DNA of 64,000 nucleotides, from NCBI GenBank assembly GCA_028707125.1, contig JAQTUX010000001.1, positions 928,023 through 992,022 on the forward strand, written 5' to 3'. A program made the translations under genes and the position numbers. The first letter of the stretch is position 1. Each line of letters starts with the position of its first letter. Under the pieces are notes generated by a model. That model was not told the origin of the DNA. It did no database searches and saw only the letters and a program-made list of their open reading frames with translations. This document shows positions 23,721 through 31,943 of this stretch, one piece after another. This DNA is from Candidatus Omnitrophota bacterium. Lineage in GTDB: Bacteria > Omnitrophota > Gorgyraeia > Gygaellales > JAQTUX01.

Positions 23721-26504
23721 ATGGACAAGATAATCATTAAAGGGGCGAAGGAGCACAACCTTAAGAACATAGACCTGGATATCCCCCGCGATAAACTGGT
23801 TGTAATTACCGGCCTGTCCGGTTCAGGCAAATCAAGCCTTGCCTTTGATACCATATACGCGGAGGGCCAGAGGCGCTATGTTGAGAGTTTATCCAGCTAT
23901 GCCCGGCAGTTTCTGGAGCAGATGCAGAAGCCGGACGTGGAATATATTGAAGGGCTTTCTCCGGCCATTGCCATAGAGCAAAGGTCGGGTTCGGGCAACC
24001 CGCGTTCTATAGTAGGGACCCAGACCGAGATATACGATTATTTGCGGCTTGCCTTTGCCCGCGTAGGCAAAATATTCTGTTATCAATGCGGCAGGGAGAT
24101 CTCCCGCCAGAGCTCGCAGGAGATCGTTAACAGGCTGCTGCGGCTGCCTTCGGGGAGCCGTATAGAGATCCTGTCCGCCCTTGTGCGCGGCAGAAAGGGC
24201 GAGCATAGGAAATTGCTTGACGATATAAAGAAGTCGGGTTTTGCCAGGGTGCGCGTAGACGGAAAGTTCTTTGAACTCTCCGGGAAGATAGCCCTGGACA
24301 AGAAACGCAGCCACAACATAGAAGTCGTGGTAGACCGGCTTGTCATAAATGACACCATAAAGGGCCGCCTGGGCGACTCTGTTGAAACGGCCTTGAAAAC
24401 AGGTAAGGGCGTTGTAATAGCCAGAAGGCTGGATAATGCCGAAGAAATGGTTTTCAGCGAAGAGTATGCCTGCCCTCAATGCGGTATAAGCTATCCTGAA
24501 GTTGAGCCGCGCATCTTCTCTTTTAATTCGCCCTTTGGCGCCTGCCCTGCCTGTAACGGTTTGGGGACGAAGCTTGAGTTTGACCTTGATTTTGTCATAC
24601 CCGATAAAAGCAAATCAATCAACGAAGGCGCGATCGAGCCCTGGAAGCGCGGCGGCAGGGGGTATATCCTTTATTACAGGGCGCTGATAAGGGAACTGGC
24701 GGGAGAATTGGGCTTTAGTTTAGACACGCCTTTTAACCGGTTGGATAAAAAGACGCAGCGCGTAATACTCTACGGAGGCGACGCGGAGGTGTGGGGAAAG
24801 AGGTTTGAGGGGATCATACCTCATCTTGAGCGTCTGTTTAACCAGACAGACAGCGACTATCTGAAGCAGCAGATATCGCGCTTTATGTCTGTCCTGCCCT
24901 GTTCAGAATGTAACGGAGCGCGGCTTAAAAAAGAGAGCTTGTTTGTCAAGCTCAACGGCAAGTCAATATACGATGTGGTGCGCATGACCATCGGCCAGGC
25001 AAAGGAGTTTTTTGAGTCCCTTAAATTAAGCGAGAACGAGAAGGCGATCGCCCGCCAGATAGTCAAGGAGATCTCCGCCAGATTGCAATTTTGCATTGAC
25101 GTGGGGCTTGATTACCTTACGCTGGACAGGCAGAGCGGCACGCTTTCCGGCGGCGAGGCGCAGAGGATACGCCTGGCAACTCAAGTGGGCTCCAAACTGG
25201 CGGGGGTGCTGTATATACTGGATGAACCCAGCATAGGGCTGCATCAAAAGGACAACAGAAAACTCCTCAGCACATTAAAGTCGCTTCGCGACCTGGGCAA
25301 TACGATCATTGTGGTAGAGCATGATGAACAGACGATCCGCAGCGCGGATCACGTGATCGACCTCGGGCCGGGAGCGGGCCGTTTCGGAGGCGAGGTGATC
25401 TTCAGCGGAGGGCTGCCTGATCTGCTGAAGAGCAAGAGGTCTCTTACTGCCGGGTATCTTAATTCTGAACTGAAAATAGCCCTGCCTGATAAGAAGCGCG
25501 GATGGCGGGAGAAAAAATTCATAGAGATAAAAGGCGCCGGCGAGCATAATTTGAAGGATATAGACGTAAAATTCCCTTTGGGGGTATTTACCTGCGTTAC
25601 CGGAGTTTCCGGCTCGGGAAAATCCACGCTTATTGACGATATACTCTACAGGGCTTTGGCGCAGAAGATCTATGACTCCCGCTTGAAGCCCGGAAGCCAT
25701 AAGAGGATCAACGGCACAGACAACATAGATAAGGTCATTGTTATTGACCAGTCGCCCATAGGCCGCACTCCCCGTTCCTGCCCCGCTACTTATGCCGGTG
25801 TATTCGGGCATATAAGGGATATCTATTCCCGGCTTCCTCAGGCGCGCCTGAGAGGGTATAAGCCGGGACGTTTTAGTTTTAACGTAAAAGGCGGCAGGTG
25901 CGAGGCCTGTACGGGAGACGGCATAAAGAAGATAGAGATGCACTTTCTTCCCGACGTGTATATAAAGTGCGACGTCTGCAAAGGCAGCAGGTTCAACGAA
26001 CAGACCATGGAGGTGAAATTCAAAGGGAAGTCAATTTCAGAGGTGCTTGACTGCCCCGTGGAAGAGGCGCTTGTATTATTTGAAAGCATACCTTCCATAG
26101 CGAACATCCTGAGAACGCTTAATGATGTGGGTCTAGGCTATATACAGCTGGGCCAGCCCGCCACTACCTTATCCGGAGGCGAAGCGCAGAGAGTAAAGCT
26201 TGCCGCTGAGCTGAGTAAACGCGATACCGGCAGGACGTTCTATCTATTGGATGAGCCGACCAGCGGCCTGCATTTTGCCGATGTTGATAAATTGCTTTCG
26301 GTGCTGCAGCGGCTTGTGGACAAAGGCAATACAGTGGTCGTGGTTGAGCATAACCTTGAGGTCATAAAGTGCTGCGACTACGTGATCGATCTGGGCCCGG
26401 AGGGCGGCGACAGGGGTGGCGAGGTTGTTGCCGCGTGCTCTCCCGAAGAGCTGATAAAGGTAGAAAAATCTTATACTGGCAGGTATTTAAAAAGAATGTT
26501 ATAA
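23721..26504 (+). CDS. uvrA: Excinuclease ABC subunit A
   Basis: A 927-aa damage-recognition ATPase of nucleotide excision repair, of usual length. It has two ABC ATPase units: Walker A 'GLSGSGKSS' at 31-39 with signature '[12 protein letters not shown]', and Walker A 'GVSGSGKST' at about 630 with '[12 protein letters not shown]'. Zinc-finger cysteine pairs include 'CYQCG', 'CPQCG', 'CPACNG', 'CEACTG' and 'CDVCKG'. It stands alone between a terminator and the TPR gene. It starts with '[19 protein letters not shown]', fixing the ATG despite the missing ribosome binding site. Confidence 0.98.
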   Translation: MDKIIIKGAKEHNLKNIDLDIPRDKLVVITGLSGSGKSSLAFDTIYAEGQRRYVESLSSYARQFLEQMQKPDVEYIEGLSPAIAIEQRSGSGNPRSIVGTQTEIYDYLRLAFARVGKIFCYQCGREISRQSSQEIVNRLLRLPSGSRIEILSALVRGRKGEHRKLLDDIKKSGFARVRVDGKFFELSGKIALDKKRSHNIEVVVDRLVINDTIKGRLGDSVETALKTGKGVVIARRLDNAEEMVFSEEYACPQCGISYPEVEPRIFSFNSPFGACPACNGLGTKLEFDLDFVIPDKSKSINEGAIEPWKRGGRGYILYYRALIRELAGELGFSLDTPFNRLDKKTQRVILYGGDAEVWGKRFEGIIPHLERLFNQTDSDYLKQQISRFMSVLPCSECNGARLKKESLFVKLNGKSIYDVVRMTIGQAKEFFESLKLSENEKAIARQIVKEISARLQFCIDVGLDYLTLDRQSGTLSGGEAQRIRLATQVGSKLAGVLYILDEPSIGLHQKDNRKLLSTLKSLRDLGNTIIVVEHDEQTIRSADHVIDLGPGAGRFGGEVIFSGGLPDLLKSKRSLTAGYLNSELKIALPDKKRGWREKKFIEIKGAGEHNLKDIDVKFPLGVFTCVTGVSGSGKSTLIDDILYRALAQKIYDSRLKPGSHKRINGTDNIDKVIVIDQSPIGRTPRSCPATYAGVFGHIRDIYSRLPQARLRGYKPGRFSFNVKGGRCEACTGDGIKKIEMHFLPDVYIKCDVCKGSRFNEQTMEVKFKGKSISEVLDCPVEEALVLFESIPSIANILRTLNDVGLGYIQLGQPATTLSGGEAQRVKLAAELSKRDTGRTFYLLDEPTSGLHFADVDKLLSVLQRLVDKGNTVVVVEHNLEVIKCCDYVIDLGPEGGDRGGEVVAACSPEELIKVEKSYTGRYLKRML

Positions 26505-26505
26505 T
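26477..26505 (+). promoter_or_regulatory. Possible promoter at the end of uvrA for the TPR-Tol-like operon
   Basis: A perfect TATAAT (26500-26505) overlaps the uvrA stop codon. The best -35 candidate is weak (CTGGCA at 26476-26481, 18-nt spacer). Transcription would begin near 26512, at the start of the CCCTAAA-like leader. Confidence 0.4.
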
Positions 26506-26510
26506 ATCCT

Positions 26511-26560
26511 AAAGCAAACCCTAAACCCTAAACATTAAACTCTAAACAAACTCAAAATAC
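26511..26560 (+). repeat. CCCTAAA-like low-complexity leader
   Basis: Degenerate copies of CCCTAAA/CATTAAA/CTCTAAA fill the 5' leader of the TPR gene. The stretch is almost free of G and therefore unstructured. No Shine-Dalgarno sequence is visible before the ATG at 26569. Confidence 0.75.
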
Positions 26561-26568
26561 AAAACCTG

Positions 26569-29025
26569 ATGAGAAACATCATATTAAGTATATTGTTGCT
26601 ATTCTGCTGCAATATTGCCATACTTCAATCCATTTATGCCTCTGATGAAAAGGAAGGGGAGATGGTATTCATCGGCAAGAAGGCGCTGGAAGACGGCTTC
26701 TATGATGTGGCCTTGAATATATTCCTGAGATTTTTAAGGACATTTCCTGAGAGCGGCAAAGTCCCTTCCGTGCGGCTGCACATAGCCCAGTGTTATTTTT
26801 ATCAAGGACAGTACATAGAGGCGCTTTCGTTATTGGAAGACCTGCTTAAGAACAGTGACGCGGAGAAGATACGCGACGCGGTTACCTATTGGATCGCCGA
26901 GGTCCATTTCAAGGGCGCTGACTACAGGCAGGCCGCGTCCAATTATCAGGCGATCATCAGCCGGTTTCCCCGTTCCTCCTACCTGTCTGACGCGTATTAT
27001 TCCCTTGGCTGGTGCCTGTTTGAAGAGGAGAAATTCCTTGAGGCCAGGGATGTTTTTCTGGAGATGATCGCCAAGTTTCCCGAAAAGCAGCTTTCCACGG
27101 ACGCCTCGTTTAAGGCGGCGCAATGCCTTTATAACCTGAGGGACTATCAGGGGCTTAAGGATTACCTTGCCGGCCATCTTAACAGTTATAAGGACCAGGG
27201 CATAAAGGCGGCATACGCCCATTTTTATCTGGCAGAGGCGGAGTATTATTTAGAGGATTACAACGCGGCAAAGGAAAGGTACCTTGACGTGTTAAAGCTC
27301 TCCAATGACAGATATATAGAGTCCGTAGCGCGGATGGGCCTGGGATGGTCGGCGTTGAAATCCAGGGACTATGACTCCGCGTTCAGATATCTTAGCCAGA
27401 TCAATATGGGGGCGTTGAGTAAAAAAGAACAGGAAAGCGCCAAGCTTTTAGAGGCGACATTATTTTCAGAGCTCAGCAAGCACCGGGAGGCCATCGATGC
27501 CTACGAGTGGCTGGTTTCCAACGCGCAGTCACCCCAGTTGATCATGGAGGGTTACTTCGGCAAGGCGGACGCCCTTTACAACACGGGTGATTTTAAGGCG
27601 GCCATTTCGGTCTTTCAGGACGCCCTGCGCAGATTGTCCGACGAGGAATTGGAATACAAGTCCATAGACCGCCTGCATTACGGCCTTGCCTGGGCATACC
27701 TGAAAGACGGCGAGTTTAAAAATGCCATCAGCGAGTTCCAGAAGGTAGTGCAGGGGTCCGGGGATAAGATGGTCAAGGTGGCCGCGCTCTGCCAGGTAGC
27801 CGATACCTATCTTGATTCAGGCCGGTATCAGAAGGCGGCCGAATCCTATGATAAGGTCCTGGAAGAATACGCGGAAAGCCCCTATGCCGATTACGCGCAG
27901 TATCAATTGGGCGTGTCTTTGTTGAAGATGTTAAAGTATGGTTCGGCGGAGACCGCCTTCCTGAATCTTATAAAGAAGTTTCCCGGTTCAAAGCTGGTCC
28001 CGGAGGCGGCCTATTCTTTGGGGCTGTCCTATTTTCAAAAAGGGGATTATACCGGCAGCGTGGAACAGTTCAGGGATTTTCCTTCTCGGTTCAAGGACAG
28101 CCGCCTTCTTTCGCAGGCGATGTATATGGAGGCGACCTCTCTTTATAATATGGGCAAATATGAAGAGGCGATAGCCGTGTTTAATAATATAATACGCCAA
28201 TTCAACAGCGATACCGGCTTGATCCAGAAGGCGGAATACGAAATAGCCGACTGCCTTTATCGGATGGGCAAGGAGAAGGAGGCGGTCAGTAAGTTCCTTG
28301 TGTTGAGGTCCAAATATCCGGCTTCATCGCTTGCCCCGGAAGCGATCTGGTGGCTGGGAGAATATTATTACAGGCGTAGAGAGCTTGAGCTTGCCAGGAG
28401 GTATTTCAAGACGCTCATAGATGATTATCCCAACAGCCCTCTGGTCGCCGATTCTTATTATGCCATTGCCTGTTCTTATGAAGAGGAGGGAGAACCGGGC
28501 AGGGCCATAGATAATTTTAAGAAGGTCGGCGAGTTTGATAACCATGAGCTTAAAGCCGAGGCGTCTTTAGCCATCGCGGACATATATTTGAATACGGGAA
28601 GGATAAAGGAGTCCTTGGAGATATGCGGGCAGACGCTGGCAGAGCACGAAAACCTGGCGGCGGTAATACTGCCGATAATGGCCCAGGCCCATAAAAAAAG
28701 CGGCGACCTTGATAAGGCGATAGATCTGTTTAAACAGGCCATAGGTAAGGTCCCTTTGAATCAGGGCGCGGGCCTTCAGTTTGAGCTGGCAGGCTGCTTG
28801 GAGGAAACAGGCGACTTGACAGGGGCGTTGGAGGAGTATTTAAAGATAAGCTACCTTTACTCTCAGGGAGAACCGGTAGTGGTCAAGGCAATGCTCAGGG
28901 CCGCGCGGATCTTTGAAAATAAGGGAGAATACGTGAAGGCCAGGGCCATTTACGAGAAGGTCGCCGATGAGGATGTCCCTGAAGCAAAATTCGCCAAAGA
29001 AAAGATAGAGGAGGTCATAAAATGA
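26569..29025 (+). CDS. Exported TPR-repeat protein (CpoB/YbgF-like) of a Tol/Ton-type operon
   Basis: An 818-aa protein with a signal peptide (about residues 1-24, ending near IYA-SD). It is followed by some twenty tetratricopeptide-type helical repeats along its whole length, for example 'AYYSLGWCLFEEEKFLEARDVF' and 'EAAYSLGLSYFQKGDYTGSVEQF'. It should be periplasmic. It overlaps the tolQ-like gene by 4 nt and is clearly co-transcribed with exbD and a TonB-like gene. In Tol-Pal systems the much smaller CpoB carries TPRs; this one is far longer and may scaffold outer-membrane or pilus components. The specific partner is unknown. Confidence 0.85.
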   Translation: MRNIILSILLLFCCNIAILQSIYASDEKEGEMVFIGKKALEDGFYDVALNIFLRFLRTFPESGKVPSVRLHIAQCYFYQGQYIEALSLLEDLLKNSDAEKIRDAVTYWIAEVHFKGADYRQAASNYQAIISRFPRSSYLSDAYYSLGWCLFEEEKFLEARDVFLEMIAKFPEKQLSTDASFKAAQCLYNLRDYQGLKDYLAGHLNSYKDQGIKAAYAHFYLAEAEYYLEDYNAAKERYLDVLKLSNDRYIESVARMGLGWSALKSRDYDSAFRYLSQINMGALSKKEQESAKLLEATLFSELSKHREAIDAYEWLVSNAQSPQLIMEGYFGKADALYNTGDFKAAISVFQDALRRLSDEELEYKSIDRLHYGLAWAYLKDGEFKNAISEFQKVVQGSGDKMVKVAALCQVADTYLDSGRYQKAAESYDKVLEEYAESPYADYAQYQLGVSLLKMLKYGSAETAFLNLIKKFPGSKLVPEAAYSLGLSYFQKGDYTGSVEQFRDFPSRFKDSRLLSQAMYMEATSLYNMGKYEEAIAVFNNIIRQFNSDTGLIQKAEYEIADCLYRMGKEKEAVSKFLVLRSKYPASSLAPEAIWWLGEYYYRRRELELARRYFKTLIDDYPNSPLVADSYYAIACSYEEEGEPGRAIDNFKKVGEFDNHELKAEASLAIADIYLNTGRIKESLEICGQTLAEHENLAAVILPIMAQAHKKSGDLDKAIDLFKQAIGKVPLNQGAGLQFELAGCLEETGDLTGALEEYLKISYLYSQGEPVVVKAMLRAARIFENKGEYVKARAIYEKVADEDVPEAKFAKEKIEEVIK

Positions 29026-29693
29026 TACAGGTATTCTTAAGGGGCGGGCCGGTAATGTGGCCGATACTGCTATGTTCGGTATTCGCGATGGCTATAGTCA
29101 TAGAAAAGATCGTGCATCTCAGCTTCATAAAGATGGACAGCAGGGAGTTTCTTTCGGGCGTAATGCAGAAGATAAAGCGCCATCAGATAAAAGAAGCGCT
29201 GGAGGAGTGCGATAAGGCCCCGGAAGGCAAGGGGCTGTCCGCGAGGATCCTTCTCGCGTTGAAGGTCATCAAGCTCCAGCCGGGGCCCATCCCGAATATA
29301 ATCAAGGCGGGCGTGCTTAAATATGATCAGCCGCGGGAAAAGATAAAAGAGGCGATTGAAGACGCCTCGTTGTATGAGGTGCCTAAACTGGAGAAGAACC
29401 TGTCTGTCCTGGCAACCCTTGCCCACATTTCTCCGCTGCTCGGGCTTTTAGGCACGGTGACCGGAATGGTAAGGTGTTTTCAGACCGTGCAGCTTAAGGC
29501 CGCCTCTTTTCACCCTGTCAGCCCCGGAGACCTGGCAGGGGGCATATGGGAAGCGCTTATAACCACAGTCGCCGGCCTGATAGTGGCAATACCGGTTTAC
29601 GTGGCTTATAACTATCTGGTTAACCGCGTCAACAGTTTCATACTGGAGATGGAAAAGTCGGCAACGGAATTGGTTAATTTCTTGTCGGAGTAA
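29022..29693 (+). CDS. TolQ/ExbB/MotA-type proton channel protein
   Basis: A 223-aa inner-membrane protein with membrane segments at about residues 10-28, 130-150 and 172-195. The conserved 'LATLAHISPLLGLLGTVTGMVRCF' and 'GGIWEALITTVAGLIVAIPVYVAYN' regions are the channel-lining helices of the ExbB/TolQ family. With the ExbD protein downstream it forms a proton-driven motor. It is coupled to the TPR gene by ATGA. TolQ and ExbB cannot be told apart from sequence alone. Confidence 0.93.
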   Translation: MIQVFLRGGPVMWPILLCSVFAMAIVIEKIVHLSFIKMDSREFLSGVMQKIKRHQIKEALEECDKAPEGKGLSARILLALKVIKLQPGPIPNIIKAGVLKYDQPREKIKEAIEDASLYEVPKLEKNLSVLATLAHISPLLGLLGTVTGMVRCFQTVQLKAASFHPVSPGDLAGGIWEALITTVAGLIVAIPVYVAYNYLVNRVNSFILEMEKSATELVNFLSE

Positions 29694-29697
29694 GGCC

Positions 29698-30099
29698 ATG
29701 AAATTCAGACGGCATATGGAATTGGAGCATGGGTTAAAACAAATAGACATCGCCCCGCTTATTGACGTGGTCTTTCAATTATTGATATTCTTTATGCTTA
29801 CGTCTTCATTCGTGATGCAGCCGGGCATAAAGGTAAACCTGCCGAAGGCCGTAACCAGCCAGGTCATAGAAGAAGAGAACCTGGTGATCACAGTATCTTC
29901 AGAAAATGTTATTTATATTAACGAGAAGGTCATCTCTTTAAATGAACTCAAGGACCTGTTGAATCGGTTCGTGAAAAAAGGCAAGGCAATACTCATAAAG
30001 TCCGACAGGCGCGCCTCATTAGGGCGGGTAGTTGAGGTCTGGGATATGTGCAGGGAGTCAGGCATAAGCCAGGTCAATATAGCTACCAATCAGGAGTAA
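29698..30099 (+). CDS. ExbD/TolR biopolymer transport protein
   Basis: A 133-aa protein with a single N-terminal membrane helix (about 18-38). It carries the essential aspartate in 'IDIAPLIDVVFQLLIFFML'. A periplasmic domain follows, ending '..GISQVNIATNQE'. It has GGAGTAAGG upstream and lies 4 nt after the channel gene, as expected for an ExbB-ExbD pair. Confidence 0.95.
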   Translation: MKFRRHMELEHGLKQIDIAPLIDVVFQLLIFFMLTSSFVMQPGIKVNLPKAVTSQVIEEENLVITVSSENVIYINEKVISLNELKDLLNRFVKKGKAILIKSDRRASLGRVVEVWDMCRESGISQVNIATNQE

Positions 30100-30100
30100 C

Positions 30101-30727
30101 ATGTCCGGCACTTTGAGGCTGGGGTTATTTATTTCTCTTCTCTGGCATGGCCTCTGCCCCCTTATTTTTGATACATCCTTTAAGAAGGCGTATTTCGCGA
30201 AGCAGGAACCGGTCGTATTCCTGGGTTCCATCCTTTCCCGTTATTCCCCTGAACCGAAAGCCGCGGTTTCATCCCCGCAGGGGAGAAGATTATCGAGCCA
30301 TAGATTGCCCGCGCTTGACTCTATCATGGAAAACAACCTGTTGGCTGTCCTGGGTGATAAGCCGCGTATACAACCGCCTTCTTATCTTCCCCGGCTTGAA
30401 AGCGCGTTAAACCCGGTTGATACGGACGAGTTCTTTAAGGAAAGGCGCGGTTATCAGAAGGCGCTTTTTTTCCATCCCAGGATACCGTATCATTTCCTGC
30501 TGTATTTCAAAGACAGGGCGTCTGTGCATATAGAACTGGAGTTCTTTCTTTCTGCCAAGGGCGACGCCCTGGAAGTAAGGAGGCGTGTTTCATCGGGCAA
30601 CCTTGACGCGGACCTTCTTGTGTGGCGCCATATCAACCACTGGCTGTTTCTGCGCCGGGAACAGCTGCCCAGGAACCTGTGGCAGACCGTAAAGATAGAC
30701 CTGGCGCATAGCGCGCAGGAGCAATGA
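30101..30727 (+). CDS. TonB/TolA-like energy-transducing protein
   Basis: A 208-aa protein with one N-terminal membrane segment (LGLFISLLWHGLCPLIF), a variable middle and a C-terminal domain of about 90 aa. The domain contains 'LEFFLSAKGDALEVRRRVSSGNLDADLLVWRHINHWLF', resembling the fold pattern of the TonB C-terminal domain (beta strand, SSG-x-LD, helix, W-F strand). Its place directly after ExbD (1 nt) supports a TonB/TolA role. It lacks a clear proline-rich spacer. The assignment is inferred from pattern and neighbours. Confidence 0.7.
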   Translation: MSGTLRLGLFISLLWHGLCPLIFDTSFKKAYFAKQEPVVFLGSILSRYSPEPKAAVSSPQGRRLSSHRLPALDSIMENNLLAVLGDKPRIQPPSYLPRLESALNPVDTDEFFKERRGYQKALFFHPRIPYHFLLYFKDRASVHIELEFFLSAKGDALEVRRRVSSGNLDADLLVWRHINHWLFLRREQLPRNLWQTVKIDLAHSAQEQ

Positions 30728-30945
30728 TACATATAGACTTTGATCTGGGGGTGGCATTTTATCTGTTGGCGCTGCTTATACCTATATTCCTCTGTTGGTT
30801 TTTCTTGAAAGAAGGCAGCGAGAAGAAACTCTTTCTTGACCCCAAATTTATATGGTTTTGCTCTATCTGTACTTATACCTATATTAATACTAAGGACGAA
30901 CAATACAGCCTTTGTCCCAGATGCGGTTGCTACAATACGAGATAA
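30724..30945 (+). CDS. Membrane-anchored zinc-ribbon microprotein
   Basis: A 73-aa protein with one hydrophobic helix (about 9-29) and a C-terminal four-cysteine zinc ribbon, CSIC (about 46-49) and CPRCGC (about 64-69). It overlaps the TonB-like gene by 4 nt, so it belongs to the same operon. No known Tol/Ton component has this form, and its role is unknown. Confidence 0.75.
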   Translation: MIHIDFDLGVAFYLLALLIPIFLCWFFLKEGSEKKLFLDPKFIWFCSICTYTYINTKDEQYSLCPRCGCYNTR

Positions 30946-30963
30946 AAGGCGGATAAATAAATA

Positions 30964-30991
30964 TTGACAACCGCCAAAAGGTTACTAAAAT
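30964..30991 (+). promoter_or_regulatory. Promoter of the winged-helix gene
   Basis: TTGACA (30964-30969), a 16-nt spacer and TAAAAT (30986-30991), followed by an AAGGGGGAAG ribosome binding site before the ATG at 31013. Confidence 0.7.
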
Positions 30992-31012
30992 GAAATACAA
31001 AAGGGGGAAGAT

Positions 31013-31213
31013 ATGATAACTGAGATCGGCATAGTCGCTGGGGAGATCTGGCATTATCTTGATGATCACGGAGAGGTGCGGCTTAATGATCTTGTCAGGG
31101 GTATTGATAAGCCGCGCGACAACATATTAATGAGTTTGGGCTGGCTCGCCAGAGAAGGGCACGTTATATTGGAAAAAGAAGGCGATGATTACAAGGTGAG
31201 CCTGAGGAGATAA
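31013..31213 (+). CDS. Small winged-helix protein (DUF2582-like)
   Basis: A 66-aa single-domain protein whose sequence 'GEIWHYLDDHGEVRLNDLVRGI...ILMSLGWLAREGHVILEKEG' fits the small winged-helix DUF2582 family, found in Bacteroidota and other anaerobes. The function is not established; DNA binding is presumed from the fold. It has its own promoter and sits just before the pilus gene region. Confidence 0.75.
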   Translation: MITEIGIVAGEIWHYLDDHGEVRLNDLVRGIDKPRDNILMSLGWLAREGHVILEKEGDDYKVSLRR

Positions 31214-31222
31214 TCCCTGATC

Positions 31223-31564
31223 ATGCTGCCCGCTAAAAATAATAACGGCGTGGTATTGGTAACAGTATTAGGCATTATAATTATAGTAAGTATTCTTGCC
31301 GCTACCGCGCTTAGCATTATGAGCAACCAGGCCAGATTGGGCATTTACCAGTCCAATAAGATCAAGGCATACCACATAGGTATGTCGGCCTTACACTGGG
31401 CGCACAACCAGAGGCGCTTGGGCAACCCTGCCGATTATACCAAGTCAGTGACATTACCTGACGGATCCGCATTACCCCCTGGAATGGAGTTAGAGATTGA
31501 AGATGATGCCGGTGGCAATGTCAGTTCCAGAAAGATCGTTATAACAGTCAGCTACTCTTCTTAA
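31223..31564 (+). CDS. PilX/GspK-like pseudopilin, short form
   Basis: A 113-aa protein with a basic leader, then 'NNNGVVLVTVLGIIIIVSILAATALSIMSNQA', the G-[VL]-V-L-V-T-V pattern of PilX/GspK-type minor pilins cleaved after Gly by prepilin peptidase. The globular part is short and beta-rich ('EIEDDAGGNVSSRKIVITVSYSS'), far shorter than the usual GspK. It starts 9 nt after the winged-helix gene. It probably primes or caps the pilus/pseudopilus. Confidence 0.75.
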   Translation: MLPAKNNNGVVLVTVLGIIIIVSILAATALSIMSNQARLGIYQSNKIKAYHIGMSALHWAHNQRRLGNPADYTKSVTLPDGSALPPGMELEIEDDAGGNVSSRKIVITVSYSS

Positions 31565-31672
31565 GTTTTCTCCCGAATTACCCCAAATCTAAGTAAGTCT
31601 ATTATAAACCAGGTAACTTTAGAGTAAGATAGTTACTCAAAGTATGCCAAGTAATATTTTATAAAAAAACAC

Positions 31673-31701
31673 TTGACAAAGTAAATCTATTATGATGTAA
31701 T
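31673..31701 (+). promoter_or_regulatory. Promoter of the HTH-pilM operon
   Basis: TTGACA (31673-31678), a 17-nt spacer and TGTAAT (31696-31701), in an AT-rich 167-nt intergenic region. AAGGAAAG precedes the HTH gene start at 31732. Confidence 0.65.
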
Positions 31702-31731
31702 TAAACCTACAATATAACAAGTAAGGAAAGA

Positions 31732-31911
31732 ATGATGGCAAGATTAATGGATATAGATGAATTGGCCGACTATCTTAGACTCAGGCGTCAGACCATATAT
31801 AATTGGCTGCACCAGAAGAAGATTTCCGGGATCAAGGTAGGAGGCGTTTGGAGGTTTGACAGGAAAGAGGTAGACAACTGGCTTAAGAGCCGGCATCAAC
31901 AAGCTGATTAG
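31732..31911 (+). CDS. Excisionase/MerR-type helix-turn-helix microprotein (HTH_17)
   Basis: A 59-aa protein reading 'MDIDELADYLRLRRQTIYNW', then 'HQKKISGIKVGGVWRFDR' and 'EVDNWLKS'. This is the complete HTH_17 (excisionase family) DNA-binding domain with nothing else attached. AAGGAAAG lies 5 nt upstream of ATG 31732 (an in-frame ATG follows at 31735). It is the first gene of the pil/gsp operon and lies 32 nt before the pilM gene. A local regulator of pilus genes is a reasonable inference; no integrase or phage gene is near. Confidence 0.8.
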   Translation: MMARLMDIDELADYLRLRRQTIYNWLHQKKISGIKVGGVWRFDRKEVDNWLKSRHQQAD

Positions 31912-31943
31912 CGGTTTAAGGCGGCATAACAAAAGGGTCGGGT

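Noticed and set aside
26511-26560. Telomere-like CCCTAAA repeat as evidence of a linear replicon end or eukaryotic contamination
   Set aside because: It is degenerate, 50 bp long, internal and directly upstream of a bacterial operon; it is a low-complexity leader.
31732-31911. Excisionase-like HTH as a prophage or integrative element marker
   Set aside because: No integrase, att-like repeat, tRNA target or phage gene is nearby; all surrounding genes are pilus components.
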